The notes below the pieces were generated by a model. The model saw only the letters and a program-made list of their open reading frames with translations. It had not been told where the DNA came from and searched no databases. From Oscillospiraceae bacterium (GTDB lineage: Bacteria > Bacillota > Clostridia > Oscillospirales > Acutalibacteraceae), in assembly GCA_902780565.1 (NCBI GenBank), contig CACZGD010000010.1, positions 1 through 34,143 of the forward strand: a DNA stretch of 34,143 nucleotides, written 5' to 3'. A program made the position numbers and the translations under genes. Shown in pieces: positions 1 through 6,891 of the stretch (the stretch's first letter is position 1; the number at the start of each line of letters is the position of its first letter).

Positions 1-173
1 AGCCGGACCCCGCGCCGGAGCCCCTGCCGACAGAGCCCGACCTGCCCGCCGAAACGCAGGCGAAGCTATCGCTCCTGCGCGAGCTCTATGCAAGCGGGAC
101 CCTGACGCGGGAGGACTTCGACCGCACCTATGAGATCCTGCTGCGGGAAGCCGGGCGATGGGATCAACCATAA
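1..173 (+). CDS. C-terminal end of a SHOCT-domain-like protein (5' partial)
   Basis: The reading frame is open from the window edge to a TAA at 171-173. It encodes about 56 residues: a Pro/Glu-rich linker (PDPAPEPLPTEPDLPAE) followed by a short helical segment containing LLRELYASGTLTREDFDR. That segment has the shape of a SHOCT module: a helix, then a 'G-x-[IL]-T-x-x-[ED]-F' turn, then a helix. SHOCT modules usually sit at the C-terminus of small bacterial proteins, often behind a PH-like or membrane domain. The rest of the gene is outside the window, so its function cannot be given. It converges on the minus-strand gene at 225-998 and shares a terminator with it. Confidence 0.7.
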   Translation, partial: PDPAPEPLPTEPDLPAETQAKLSLLRELYASGTLTREDFDRTYEILLREAGRWDQP

Positions 174-176
174 CGG

Positions 177-208
177 AAAAGGCTGCCTCGCGTGAGACAG
201 CCTTTTTG
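177..208. terminator. Bidirectional intrinsic terminator between convergent genes
   Basis: The stem GGCTG (181-185) pairs with CAGCC (198-202), with an inner CTC/GAG pairing around a GCGT loop. The arms are flanked by AAAA on the left and TTTTT on the right, so both strands read a GC hairpin followed by a T-run. It lies 3 bases after the stop of the plus-strand gene and 16 bases from the stop of the minus-strand gene. Confidence 0.85.
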
Positions 209-224
209 ATTTTGCGGGAAAGCG

Positions 225-998
225 TCAGCGCAGCAGCCCGAACTGCCGCATTTTCATGACGAAAAGCTCGTTCATGCGGCCGCGCAGATTCAGCGTGATC
301 TTGCGGTTATCGCGCAGCATGATGAACCATTGCCCGGCGGTAGGGCCCTCGTAGCCGAGCTGCACGATCTCCTGCAGCGAAAACCGCGCGCGCTCCTTTG
401 CGGCGGGCAGGGCGGGGGAGAACATGGGCTGCGGGCCGGGTCCCACGGTGCCCACGACGAGGAAGGGATCTTCAAAGCGGATCACGCCGTTGCAGGGATT
501 GATCTGCGGCTTAAAGCGCCCCACGCGCGGGTCCAGAAGCTGAACGCTGAAGGTGCCGGTCGCTTCGATCGGCATCGGCTGCCCGTAGCCCGGCGCCCAG
601 CCGTAGCCCTGCTGCGGGTAATAGCCCTGCTGCGGGGCCGTCGGCGCGTAGCCCTGCTGCGGGGGATAAGGCTGCCCGTAGACCGGCGGCTGCCCATAGA
701 CCGGCGGCTGCTGCCCGTAAACCGGCGGCTGCCCATAGGGCTGCTGTGCGGGCTGACCGTACCCCTGCCCCCCATAGGGCTGCGCAGCGGGCGCGGGGGC
801 GGGCGCTTCCGGTTCCTGTGCGGCAGGCGCAGGGGCGGGACCGAGGTCCGGCAGGCGGAAGCCGGACTGCGCCGGCGCGTGCGGGTCGTCCGCCGACTCC
901 TTCGCGGCGTCGGCAAAGCCGTCCGCGCCCGAGGCGAGCATTTCGGGGTCGTTCGCGGGGTCGTAGGGTTCGCGTGCGGGAAGATCGTTGTAGTCCAT
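225..998 (-). CDS. Hypothetical protein: Pro/Gln/Tyr-Gly-rich repeat linker plus C-terminal PH-like domain
   Basis: 257 residues from ATG 998. I prefer this start because AGAGGTG lies 6 bases upstream of it; a GTG at 1005-1007 would fall inside that ribosome site. Residues 1-45 are acidic. Residues ~45-145 are low-complexity, with three PPVYGQ units and several QQGY units, and are presumably disordered. The last ~110 residues look folded: alternating strands, a phrase resembling [13 protein letters not shown] followed by a strand and RKITLNL, then a final helix. This pattern resembles bacterial PH-like (GRAM-type) domains, but that is inference. There is no signal peptide or membrane segment, so it is probably cytoplasmic. 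A consensus promoter precedes it. The product is unknown. Confidence 0.75.
   Translation of the reverse strand: MDYNDLPAREPYDPANDPEMLASGADGFADAAKESADDPHAPAQSGFRLPDLGPAPAPAAQEPEAPAPAPAAQPYGGQGYGQPAQQPYGQPPVYGQQPPVYGQPPVYGQPYPPQQGYAPTAPQQGYYPQQGYGWAPGYGQPMPIEATGTFSVQLLDPRVGRFKPQINPCNGVIRFEDPFLVVGTVGPGPQPMFSPALPAAKERARFSLQEIVQLGYEGPTAGQWFIMLRDNRKITLNLRGRMNELFVMKMRQFGLLR
671..740. repeat. Degenerate tandem repeat coding PPVYGQ units
   Basis: A 9-base core, ACCGGCGGC, recurs at 682, 700 and 721, each followed by a TGCCCATA or TGCCCGTA-like stretch. These units encode the PPVYGQ repeats of the minus-strand protein. Unit number is likely to vary between strains by slippage. Confidence 0.75.
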
Positions 999-1033
999 AT
1001 TCTGCACCTCTGCCTTTGTACGTCTTTTTTACC

Positions 1034-1062
1034 ATTATACGCCCTTGTTTTTGCGCTGTCAA
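1034..1062 (-). promoter_or_regulatory. Consensus sigma-A promoter for the minus-strand gene ending at 225
   Basis: On the minus strand, TTGACA (1057-1062) and TATAAT (1034-1039) are separated by exactly 17 bases. Both hexamers match consensus perfectly. The expected start of transcription is near 1027, giving a leader of about 29 bases before ATG 998. Confidence 0.88.
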
Positions 1063-1155
1063 TCCCGTTTGACGGAATTTGCGACGAAAACCCGCCGCGC
1101 CCGGCGGTTTTTCCGACTGCCGCCGCCCCGGCTTTTGTTGAAAAAATGTAATCAA

Positions 1156-1194
1156 CGTCCGAAAATTCGTCATTTCTGACGGTTGAATCGGACG
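1156..1194. promoter_or_regulatory. Nested inverted repeat overlapping a -35 box (possible operator)
   Basis: Outer arms CGTCCGA (1156-1162) and TCGGACG (1188-1194) enclose inner arms CGTCA (1168-1172) and TGACG (1177-1181), all centred near 1175. The right side covers the TTGAAT -35 box at 1183-1188. The geometry fits a dimeric repressor site, but no regulator gene is next to it and no known operator was recognised. Confidence 0.4.
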
Positions 1195-1211
1195 CGTTTC
1201 TGTGATATGAT
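1183..1211 (+). promoter_or_regulatory. Sigma-A-type promoter for the YjdF-like gene
   Basis: TTGAAT (1183-1188), a 17-base spacer, then TATGAT (1206-1211). It is 46 bases upstream of ATG 1257 and overlaps the inverted repeat centred at 1175. Confidence 0.75.
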
Positions 1212-1256
1212 TAAATGTACGAAAAAACCACCGGAAATAAAGGATGACCCTGTTTC

Positions 1257-1973
1257 ATGAAAAAAAAGCTCAACCGACTCAACAAAGTCCCCATGCCGCA
1301 GCTCGTGCTGTGGTGGTGCTGCCGTCTGGCGCTGCTGATCTTCGGGATCTACGGTCTGCTGCACGGCTCCACGACCAAGTTCCTGATGGGGATCTTCGCC
1401 ATCGCCTTTACGCACATGTGGGATATGTGGCAGCTTTTCGGCGGCAAAAGCTTCATCACCCGCATCGGCTATTTCCCGCAGACGCTGCTGAATCTCTTCA
1501 TCACCTTCGGCGTGGTGGTCGGCTACGTGTTGAACACCAAAACCAACTTCGCCTACGTGGACGTGCTGGAGCACTTCATGGCGGGCGTGGTCGCGGCGTA
1601 TTTCGCCTATGACTTCGCCGTGGTGTTCCAGGGCAAGAGCCGTCACCTGAGCCCGGCGCTCGCCTCCATGTTCAGTTTGCTGTTCTCGGTCTTCATCTCG
1701 GTCGCGTGGGAGTTCTATGAGTTCACCATGGACCGGCTTTACGGCTATACCCTGCAGCAGTCCTTTATTCTGGACGAGGGCGGCCTGATGGATACCATGA
1801 TGGACCTGATCCTTGCCGGGGCGGGGGCGCTGGTCGGGATGTTCTTCGTTGCCTTCAGCAAAAACGGCATCATCGGCAAGAACCGCAAGGCGGTCCGCGC
1901 CGCCGTGAAAGCGCAGAGCAAGGCGGATAAGGAAGCCGAAACGAAATACCTCGCCGAGCACGGGGAGCTTTGA
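1257..1973 (+). CDS. YjdF/DUF2238-like integral membrane protein
   Basis: 238 residues. About six membrane segments can be read: ~16-35, 42-58, 74-92, 104-123, 136-154 and 181-200, followed by a charged Lys/Glu tail. Conserved features of the DUF2238 (YjdF-type) family are visible: LEHFMAG in segment 4, WEFYEFTMDRLYG after segment 5, and DTMMDL at the head of segment 6. The biochemical role of the family is not established; the conserved His, Trp-Glu and Asp residues suggest metal or small-molecule handling at the membrane, which is inference. AAAGGA at 1239-1244 is 12 bases from the ATG, slightly long. A promoter lies just upstream; no terminator is seen before the next gene. Confidence 0.82.
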   Translation: MKKKLNRLNKVPMPQLVLWWCCRLALLIFGIYGLLHGSTTKFLMGIFAIAFTHMWDMWQLFGGKSFITRIGYFPQTLLNLFITFGVVVGYVLNTKTNFAYVDVLEHFMAGVVAAYFAYDFAVVFQGKSRHLSPALASMFSLLFSVFISVAWEFYEFTMDRLYGYTLQQSFILDEGGLMDTMMDLILAGAGALVGMFFVAFSKNGIIGKNRKAVRAAVKAQSKADKEAETKYLAEHGEL

Positions 1974-2141
1974 GGAAGCCGCGTAACGCGCGGAAGCGTG
2001 AGAAATATATAAAAATGTCTCGGGATCTGCGGGCGGCGGTTAAAAAGGCAAGGGCGCGGCTCTTCCGGCATTTCGCCGCGGGATTCCGCATCCCGGATTT
2101 CACAAGCGACAAAGCCGCCGAAGGAGGCGGAAGGAGGAACT

Positions 2142-3032
2142 ATGAGCAAAACCGTTCAACGCAAATATCTGATCATCAACGCGGACGATTTCGGCATGTG
2201 CCATTCCGCGAACCTTGCCGTGTTCGACCTGTTCGAGAGCGGCTGCCTGAAGTCCTCCACGATCATGACGCCCTGTCCCGGCGCCGAGGAGGCGGTCGCG
2301 TTTGCCGCGGCGCACCCGGAATACGCCATCGGCGTACACCTGACCCACACGAACGAGTGGCGGGAGCGCTGGCCCTGGGGCTCCCTGACCGGCGGAAAGT
2401 CGCTGGAAACGCCGGAGGGACGCATGTGGCCCGAAAGCGAGGATTTCGAGGCGCACTGCGACGAGGACGAGGCGCTGGCGGAGTCGCTGGCGCAGATCGA
2501 GTTCTGCGAAAACCGGGGCATGAAGCCCTCCCACGTCGATTCGCACATGGGCGCGGTCTACGGGCTCAACGGCCGCTATCTCATGCTGCCGAAGACCATT
2601 AAGCTCTGCGGCAGAAAGGGCTATCCCTTCCGCATGTTCTCCAAGCCCCTCAGAAGCCAGTGCCCGCCGGAGGCGCCGATGGGCCTGTTCCTCGCCATGT
2701 GCCGGATCTGCGCGGCGCTGAGCCGGATCTATAAGGTCCCGATGCCGGATTTCCTGATTTTCCCGGAGCAGATCGAGACCGGCGAGACGTATGAGGAATT
2801 CAAACGCAATTTCATTGAATACCTGATCCGCATTCCGTACGGGATCAGCGAGACCTATATCCACCCCGCGCTCGATACCGAGGAGCTCAGGGGCATCACC
2901 GGCTCCTGGCGCCGCCGGAGTTGGGAATACCGGGTCATGAAGGACCCCGAGACCCACGCCGCCTTCAAGACCCACGGGATCCATCTGATCTCATACCGGG
3001 ATCTGGTGAAGCTGCGCAGCGCGGGCGTTTAA
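2142..3032 (+). CDS. YdjC/ChbG-family carbohydrate deacetylase
   Basis: 296 residues. The family (PF04794, YdjC/HpnK/ChbG) removes acetyl groups from N-acetylated sugars or lipid-linked sugars using a divalent metal. The diagnostic motifs are present: NADDFG (13-18, metal ligand D16), GVHLTHTNEW (64-73) and HVDSHMG (131-137, metal ligands H131 and H135). Length is normal for the family. The start is set by AAGGAGG at 2131-2137, only 4 bases from ATG; a second AAGGAGG lies 10 bases further upstream. The substrate cannot be told from sequence. There is no signal peptide, so the enzyme is probably cytoplasmic. Neighbours (a membrane protein and an exported phosphoesterase) do not define a pathway. 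Confidence 0.9.
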   Translation: MSKTVQRKYLIINADDFGMCHSANLAVFDLFESGCLKSSTIMTPCPGAEEAVAFAAAHPEYAIGVHLTHTNEWRERWPWGSLTGGKSLETPEGRMWPESEDFEAHCDEDEALAESLAQIEFCENRGMKPSHVDSHMGAVYGLNGRYLMLPKTIKLCGRKGYPFRMFSKPLRSQCPPEAPMGLFLAMCRICAALSRIYKVPMPDFLIFPEQIETGETYEEFKRNFIEYLIRIPYGISETYIHPALDTEELRGITGSWRRRSWEYRVMKDPETHAAFKTHGIHLISYRDLVKLRSAGV

Positions 3033-3113
3033 GCCGCGGTTCCTTATAACCGAGAATAAAAGCATTTCCGCTACCCGGCATCGTTCAAGGAAATCGTTTA
3101 AGGAGGTTCTGTT

Positions 3114-4559
3114 ATGAAACGCCGTTTTCTTCGCATTCTTTCGCTCACGCTGGCGCTCTTGCTGGCGTTTTCCGCCGCGGCGTTCGCCGCCGGGAAGAAC
3201 GAGGTCAAGCGCGTGAACGTCTCCGTTTACGGGGACGGCGCCACGGGCAGGGGCTTCTGCTGGTTCACCGAAGGCAGGGCCGGTACGGATCTGGATCTGA
3301 TCGAGACCGCGCGCTTCAACGGCTCCTTTGACGGGGCGAAGGCCTATACGGGCGGGCAGACGCTTTATCGCGGGCAGTATTCCCATCAGGTCGCCGTCAC
3401 GGATCTGACCCCCGGCACCGCCTATACCTACCGGGTGGGCGACCGCGCCGCGGGCGTGTGGTCCGCGCCGTGCGCCTTCGTCACGGACGACCGGGACGCC
3501 GCCTTTTCCTTCATCACCGTCGCGGACGTGCAGGCGAGCAGTCAGGAGGACTTCCTGCACGCCGCCGAGACCCTGCAGGGCGCGGTGGAAACGCTGCCGG
3601 ACGCGGAATTCATCGTGAACCTCGGCGACTACGTCAACGACAACACGAACGAGGAGTGGGACGCGTATTTCCGGGCCTTCGCGCCCTATAACAACGCGTT
3701 CACGGGCGTGCCGGTCGCGGGCAATCACGACGGCAACATCACGAACAAGCTCAACACCTTCTGCTTCCGCAATACCTTCTGCCTCGATAAAACGGATAAC
3801 CGCTCCATCGAGGGCGTGTATTATTCCTTCGACTACGGCAACGCGCATTTCGCGGTGCTGAACACGAACGATATGTACCCCATGAGCCAGGCGCAGAAAA
3901 ACTGGCTGCGCAACGACATGAACGGCTCCGACGCCACGTGGAAGATCCTGCTCATGCACCGCTCGCTGTATTCCGCGGGCAAGAACATCAACAAGCCCGA
4001 CACCATCGTGATGCGCGACGTGCTGCTGCCGATCATCGATGAGCTGGGCATCGACGTGGTGCTCTCCGGCCACGACCATATGTATATGCGCACCGACTTC
4101 GTCAAGGGCGAAAAGCGCGTCGGCGGCGTGACCTACGTCACCGAGACCTTCGGCGGCGAGCAGACCACTTTTGCCGTGGACCCCGCCGGGACCGTCTATG
4201 CCATCCCCTCCACCGCGGGCACAAAGCGCTACGTGGTGAACGAAAACGCCATCGACCCCATCCATGCGGTCGCCGAAAAGACCCTCTCCACGCGCGGCGT
4301 CGGCGGGTGCTTCGCCACCGTCGAGATCGAGGACGGCAGACTGGTCTATAAGGCCTACACCGTGGACGACGAGACCCGCGAGGTCAGCGAGATCGACCGC
4401 TTCGCGATCAAAAAGACCGCAACGGGCGGGTCCGACGCCTGCCGCCGGGACCAGAGCTTTTTCTCCACGGTCTATGCCTCGGGCTTCAATTTCGTCGTCG
4501 CCATGGTCAAAATGCTGGTCAGCTACGTGAAGCTCCTGGCGCAGGTCATTGCGAAATAA
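3114..4559 (+). CDS. Exported metallophosphoesterase with purple-acid-phosphatase-like layout
   Basis: 481 residues. Residues 1-26 are a signal peptide (KRR, a Leu/Ala-rich core, then AFAA). An N-terminal beta domain (~30-125) containing LTPGTAYTYRVGD resembles the fibronectin-like domain of purple acid phosphatases. The calcineurin-like core follows, with metal ligands D138 (VADVQ), D172 (NLGDYVND), N204/H205 (AGNHDG), H282 (LMHRSLYS) and H320/H322 (SGHDHMYMR). It should hydrolyse phosphate esters outside the cell; the substrate is unknown. The last ~30 residues form an amphipathic, Val/Leu-rich tail of unclear role. AGGAGG at 3101-3106 sets the start. A strong terminator follows. Confidence 0.9.
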   Translation: MKRRFLRILSLTLALLLAFSAAAFAAGKNEVKRVNVSVYGDGATGRGFCWFTEGRAGTDLDLIETARFNGSFDGAKAYTGGQTLYRGQYSHQVAVTDLTPGTAYTYRVGDRAAGVWSAPCAFVTDDRDAAFSFITVADVQASSQEDFLHAAETLQGAVETLPDAEFIVNLGDYVNDNTNEEWDAYFRAFAPYNNAFTGVPVAGNHDGNITNKLNTFCFRNTFCLDKTDNRSIEGVYYSFDYGNAHFAVLNTNDMYPMSQAQKNWLRNDMNGSDATWKILLMHRSLYSAGKNINKPDTIVMRDVLLPIIDELGIDVVLSGHDHMYMRTDFVKGEKRVGGVTYVTETFGGEQTTFAVDPAGTVYAIPSTAGTKRYVVNENAIDPIHAVAEKTLSTRGVGGCFATVEIEDGRLVYKAYTVDDETREVSEIDRFAIKKTATGGSDACRRDQSFFSTVYASGFNFVVAMVKMLVSYVKLLAQVIAK

Positions 4560-4590
4560 CCGCTTGCGGGCGTTTTTCCCTGTGGGCACT

Positions 4591-4631
4591 GCGCCGCCGC
4601 GCCGTTCACCGGACGCGGCGGCGCGTTTGTT
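4591..4631 (+). terminator. Intrinsic terminator after the metallophosphoesterase gene
   Basis: A perfect 11-bp stem, GCGCCGCCGCG (4591-4601) with CGCGGCGGCGC (4614-4624), followed by GTTTGTTT. It closes the transcript ending at 4559. Confidence 0.82.
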
Positions 4632-4705
4632 TCCGCCGGGCGGGGGGCGATCGCAAACAACGGGAGAAACCGGAAAACCCTTTAAAACATTGTATAAAAT
4701 TAAAT

Positions 4706-4734
4706 TTGACATGAACCGAATTTTGTGCTACACT
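4706..4734 (+). promoter_or_regulatory. Sigma-A-type promoter of the DUF3737-patB operon
   Basis: TTGACA (4706-4711), a 17-base spacer and TACACT (4729-4734). Transcription should start near 4741, leaving a leader of about 60 bases before ATG 4803. Confidence 0.8.
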
Positions 4735-4748
4735 GTATCTGTCAGAGT

Positions 4749-4766
4749 TTGCGGTCTTTTCCGCAA
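4749..4766 (+). promoter_or_regulatory. Small hairpin in the 5' leader of the DUF3737 gene
   Basis: TTGCGG (4749-4754) pairs with CCGCAA (4761-4766) around a TCTTTT loop, a few bases after the predicted transcript start. It may only stabilise the 5' end; no known riboswitch is recognised. Confidence 0.35.
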
Positions 4767-4802
4767 GGCAACCTATTTCAAAGCAAGGACGATGTCAGCC
4801 CT

Positions 4803-5642
4803 ATGAAAACCTATTCCCAACAAAAACTGACCGGCGAGCGGGCCGCCTTCGGCACCGTGGACGCCGTATTTACCGACTGTATTTTCGAGGACGGCGAATC
4901 TCCGCTCAAGGAGAGCGCCGACCTGACGCTGGAGGGCTGCGCCTTCCGCTGGAAATATCCGCTGTGGTACTGCAAAAACGTCGTCACGGACCGCACGCAC
5001 TGGTTTGAGCACGCCAGAGCCGGGGTGTGGTACACCCGGAACGTCACGGTGAAAAACGCGCTGATCCAGGCGCCCAAGAATTTCCGCCGCTGTAAGGACG
5101 TCACGCTCGAAAACGTGGACCTCACGAACGCGGAGGAGACCCTTTGGTCGTGCGACGGCGTGCGCCTGACGAACGTGAGCGCCAAGGGCCCGTATTTTTG
5201 CATGAACTGCGAAAACGTGACCGTGGAAAACCTGCGGCTGGACGGCAACTATTCCTTCGACGGCGCGAAGAACGTGACCGTGAAAAACAGCGTGCTGCTC
5301 TCGAAGGACGCGTTCTGGAACACCGAAAACGTCACGGTGGAAAATTCCTATCTCTGCGGCGAGTACCTCGGCTGGAACGCCGAAAACCTCACGCTCGTGA
5401 ACTGTACGATCGAATCCCTGCAGGGCATGTGCTACATCAAAAATCTGAAGCTCGTCAACTGCAAGCTGATCAACACCACCCTCGCGTTCGAGTATTCGGA
5501 CGTGGAGGCCGAGATCGCCTCCGGCGTGGACTCGGTGCTCAACCCGAGAAGCGGCTTCATTACCGCCGATTCCATCGGGGAGCTGATCCTTGAGGCGGAT
5601 AAGATCGACCCCGCGAAGACGAAGATCACGGTGAGGAACTGA
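4803..5642 (+). CDS. DUF3737-family beta-helix protein
   Basis: 279 residues. The opening MKTYSQQKLTGERA and the repeated 'N-V-T-[LV]-[EK]-N' strands (NVTVKN, NVTVEN and LTLVN, roughly every 20 residues) are typical of DUF3737, a single right-handed parallel beta-helix. No catalytic function is established for the family. There is no signal peptide or membrane segment. The start at 4803 matches the family N-terminus, although the nearest purine-rich stretch (AAGGA, ending near 4789) is far from it, so initiation may be weak. It is separated from the patB-like gene by only 2 bases, so the two are co-transcribed. This pairing suggests a role in sulfur amino acid metabolism, but that is inference from context only. 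Confidence 0.88.
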   Translation: MKTYSQQKLTGERAAFGTVDAVFTDCIFEDGESPLKESADLTLEGCAFRWKYPLWYCKNVVTDRTHWFEHARAGVWYTRNVTVKNALIQAPKNFRRCKDVTLENVDLTNAEETLWSCDGVRLTNVSAKGPYFCMNCENVTVENLRLDGNYSFDGAKNVTVKNSVLLSKDAFWNTENVTVENSYLCGEYLGWNAENLTLVNCTIESLQGMCYIKNLKLVNCKLINTTLAFEYSDVEAEIASGVDSVLNPRSGFITADSIGELILEADKIDPAKTKITVRN

Positions 5643-5644
5643 AC

Positions 5645-6799
5645 ATGCGCGAATGGTTTGATCAGATCCCGGACCGCCGCCGCATCGGCGCGGTCAAGTG
5701 GGACGTGAAGGAAAACGAGCTGCCCATGTGGGTGGCGGATATGGACTTTGCCGCCGCGCCCGCGATCCGCGCCGCGCTGGAAAACCGGGTGGCGCACGGC
5801 GTGTTCGGCTATTCGGACCTGCCCGCCGCGTGGAACGATGCCTACGTCGCTTGGTGGCGCCGCCGCCACGGGCTGGAAATGGACCCCGACGCGCTGATTT
5901 TCACCACCGGCGTCATTCCCGCCATCTCCACCGCAGTGCGCAAGCTCACCACACCCGCCGAAAAGGCGGTCGTGCTCACGCCCGTGTATAACATTTTCTT
6001 CAACTCCATCGTCAACAACGGGCGCGTGCCCGTGGAGGTCCCGCTGCTGTACGCAAACGGGCGCTATGAGATCGATTTCCCTGCGCTCGAGGCGGCGCTC
6101 GCCGACCCGCAGGTCAGCCTGCTGATCTTCTGCAACCCGCACAACCCCGTGGGGCGCATCTGGACGCGGGCGGAGCTGGCTGCCGTGGGCGAGCTGTGCA
6201 AAAAGCACGGCGTGACCGTCATTTCGGACGAGATCCATTGCGATATCACGCTGCCAGGGACCGGCTACGTCCCCTTCGCCGCCGCGGGCGAGACCTGCGC
6301 CGCGATCAGCGTGACCTGCCTTTCCCCCGGCAAGTGCTTTAACCTTGCGGGGCTGGGCTCCGCCGCCGTCTATGTGCCGGACCCCTTTCTGCGCCATAAA
6401 ATGTGGCGCGCGCTCAACACGGACGAGGTCGCGGAGCCGAACGCCTTTGCGGTGGAGGCGACGCTCGCCGCGTTCAACGAGAGCGAGGACTGGGTCAATG
6501 AAATGAACGCCTACGTCGCCGAAAGCCGCCGGTTCGCGGAGGATTATATCCGCGAAAAGATCCCTGCGCTCGTTCCCGTGCATGGGGAGGCGACCTATCT
6601 GATGTGGATCGACTGCGCCGCCGTGACCGACGACGCCGCGGACTTCTGCCGCCGCCTGCGCGAAGAGACCGGCCTGTTCCTGAACGCCGGAAACGTCTAC
6701 GGCAAAACGGGCGAGACCTTCGTGCGCCTGAACCTCGCAACCTCCCGCAAAAACGTGGAGGACGGCATGGACCGGCTGCGCCGGTTCGTGAACGCCTGA
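5645..6799 (+). CDS. patB: PatB/MalY-type pyridoxal-phosphate C-S lyase (cystathionine beta-lyase-like)
   Basis: 384 residues, fold-type I PLP enzyme. MalY/PatB proteins cleave cystathionine or cysteine conjugates to a thiol, pyruvate and ammonia. Visible motifs are the N-terminal KWD...LPMWVADMDF, GYSD, the substrate-binding NPHNPVGR, SDEIHCD (Asp that binds the PLP ring nitrogen), and the Schiff-base lysine K230 in SPGKCFNLAGL. The C-terminal ETFVRLNLA carries the Arg that binds the substrate carboxylate. Length is normal for the family. Start ATG 5645 follows the DUF3737 stop by 2 bases, with AGGAAC as a modest ribosome site. The gene name is by family; the true substrate could be cystathionine or another beta-thioether. 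Confidence 0.9.
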   Translation: MREWFDQIPDRRRIGAVKWDVKENELPMWVADMDFAAAPAIRAALENRVAHGVFGYSDLPAAWNDAYVAWWRRRHGLEMDPDALIFTTGVIPAISTAVRKLTTPAEKAVVLTPVYNIFFNSIVNNGRVPVEVPLLYANGRYEIDFPALEAALADPQVSLLIFCNPHNPVGRIWTRAELAAVGELCKKHGVTVISDEIHCDITLPGTGYVPFAAAGETCAAISVTCLSPGKCFNLAGLGSAAVYVPDPFLRHKMWRALNTDEVAEPNAFAVEATLAAFNESEDWVNEMNAYVAESRRFAEDYIREKIPALVPVHGEATYLMWIDCAAVTDDAADFCRRLREETGLFLNAGNVYGKTGETFVRLNLATSRKNVEDGMDRLRRFVNA

Positions 6800-6830
6800 C
6801 GCGGCTGCTCAGACGCAAAGTGCATATAAA

Positions 6831-6846
6831 ATGCAGGATTCTGCAT
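6831..6846. other. Short inverted repeat upstream of the first M6 protease gene
   Basis: ATGCAG (6831-6836) and CTGCAT (6841-6846) are perfect inverted copies with a 4-base loop. The 92-base gap also holds two ATATAAAAT stretches (6824 and 6870), but neither has a matching -35 box, so the promoter of the downstream gene is not clear. Confidence 0.35.
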
Positions 6847-6891
6847 CTGCTCCTGCCGTTTCCCGGCAAATATAAAATCTGGAGACTCCCT

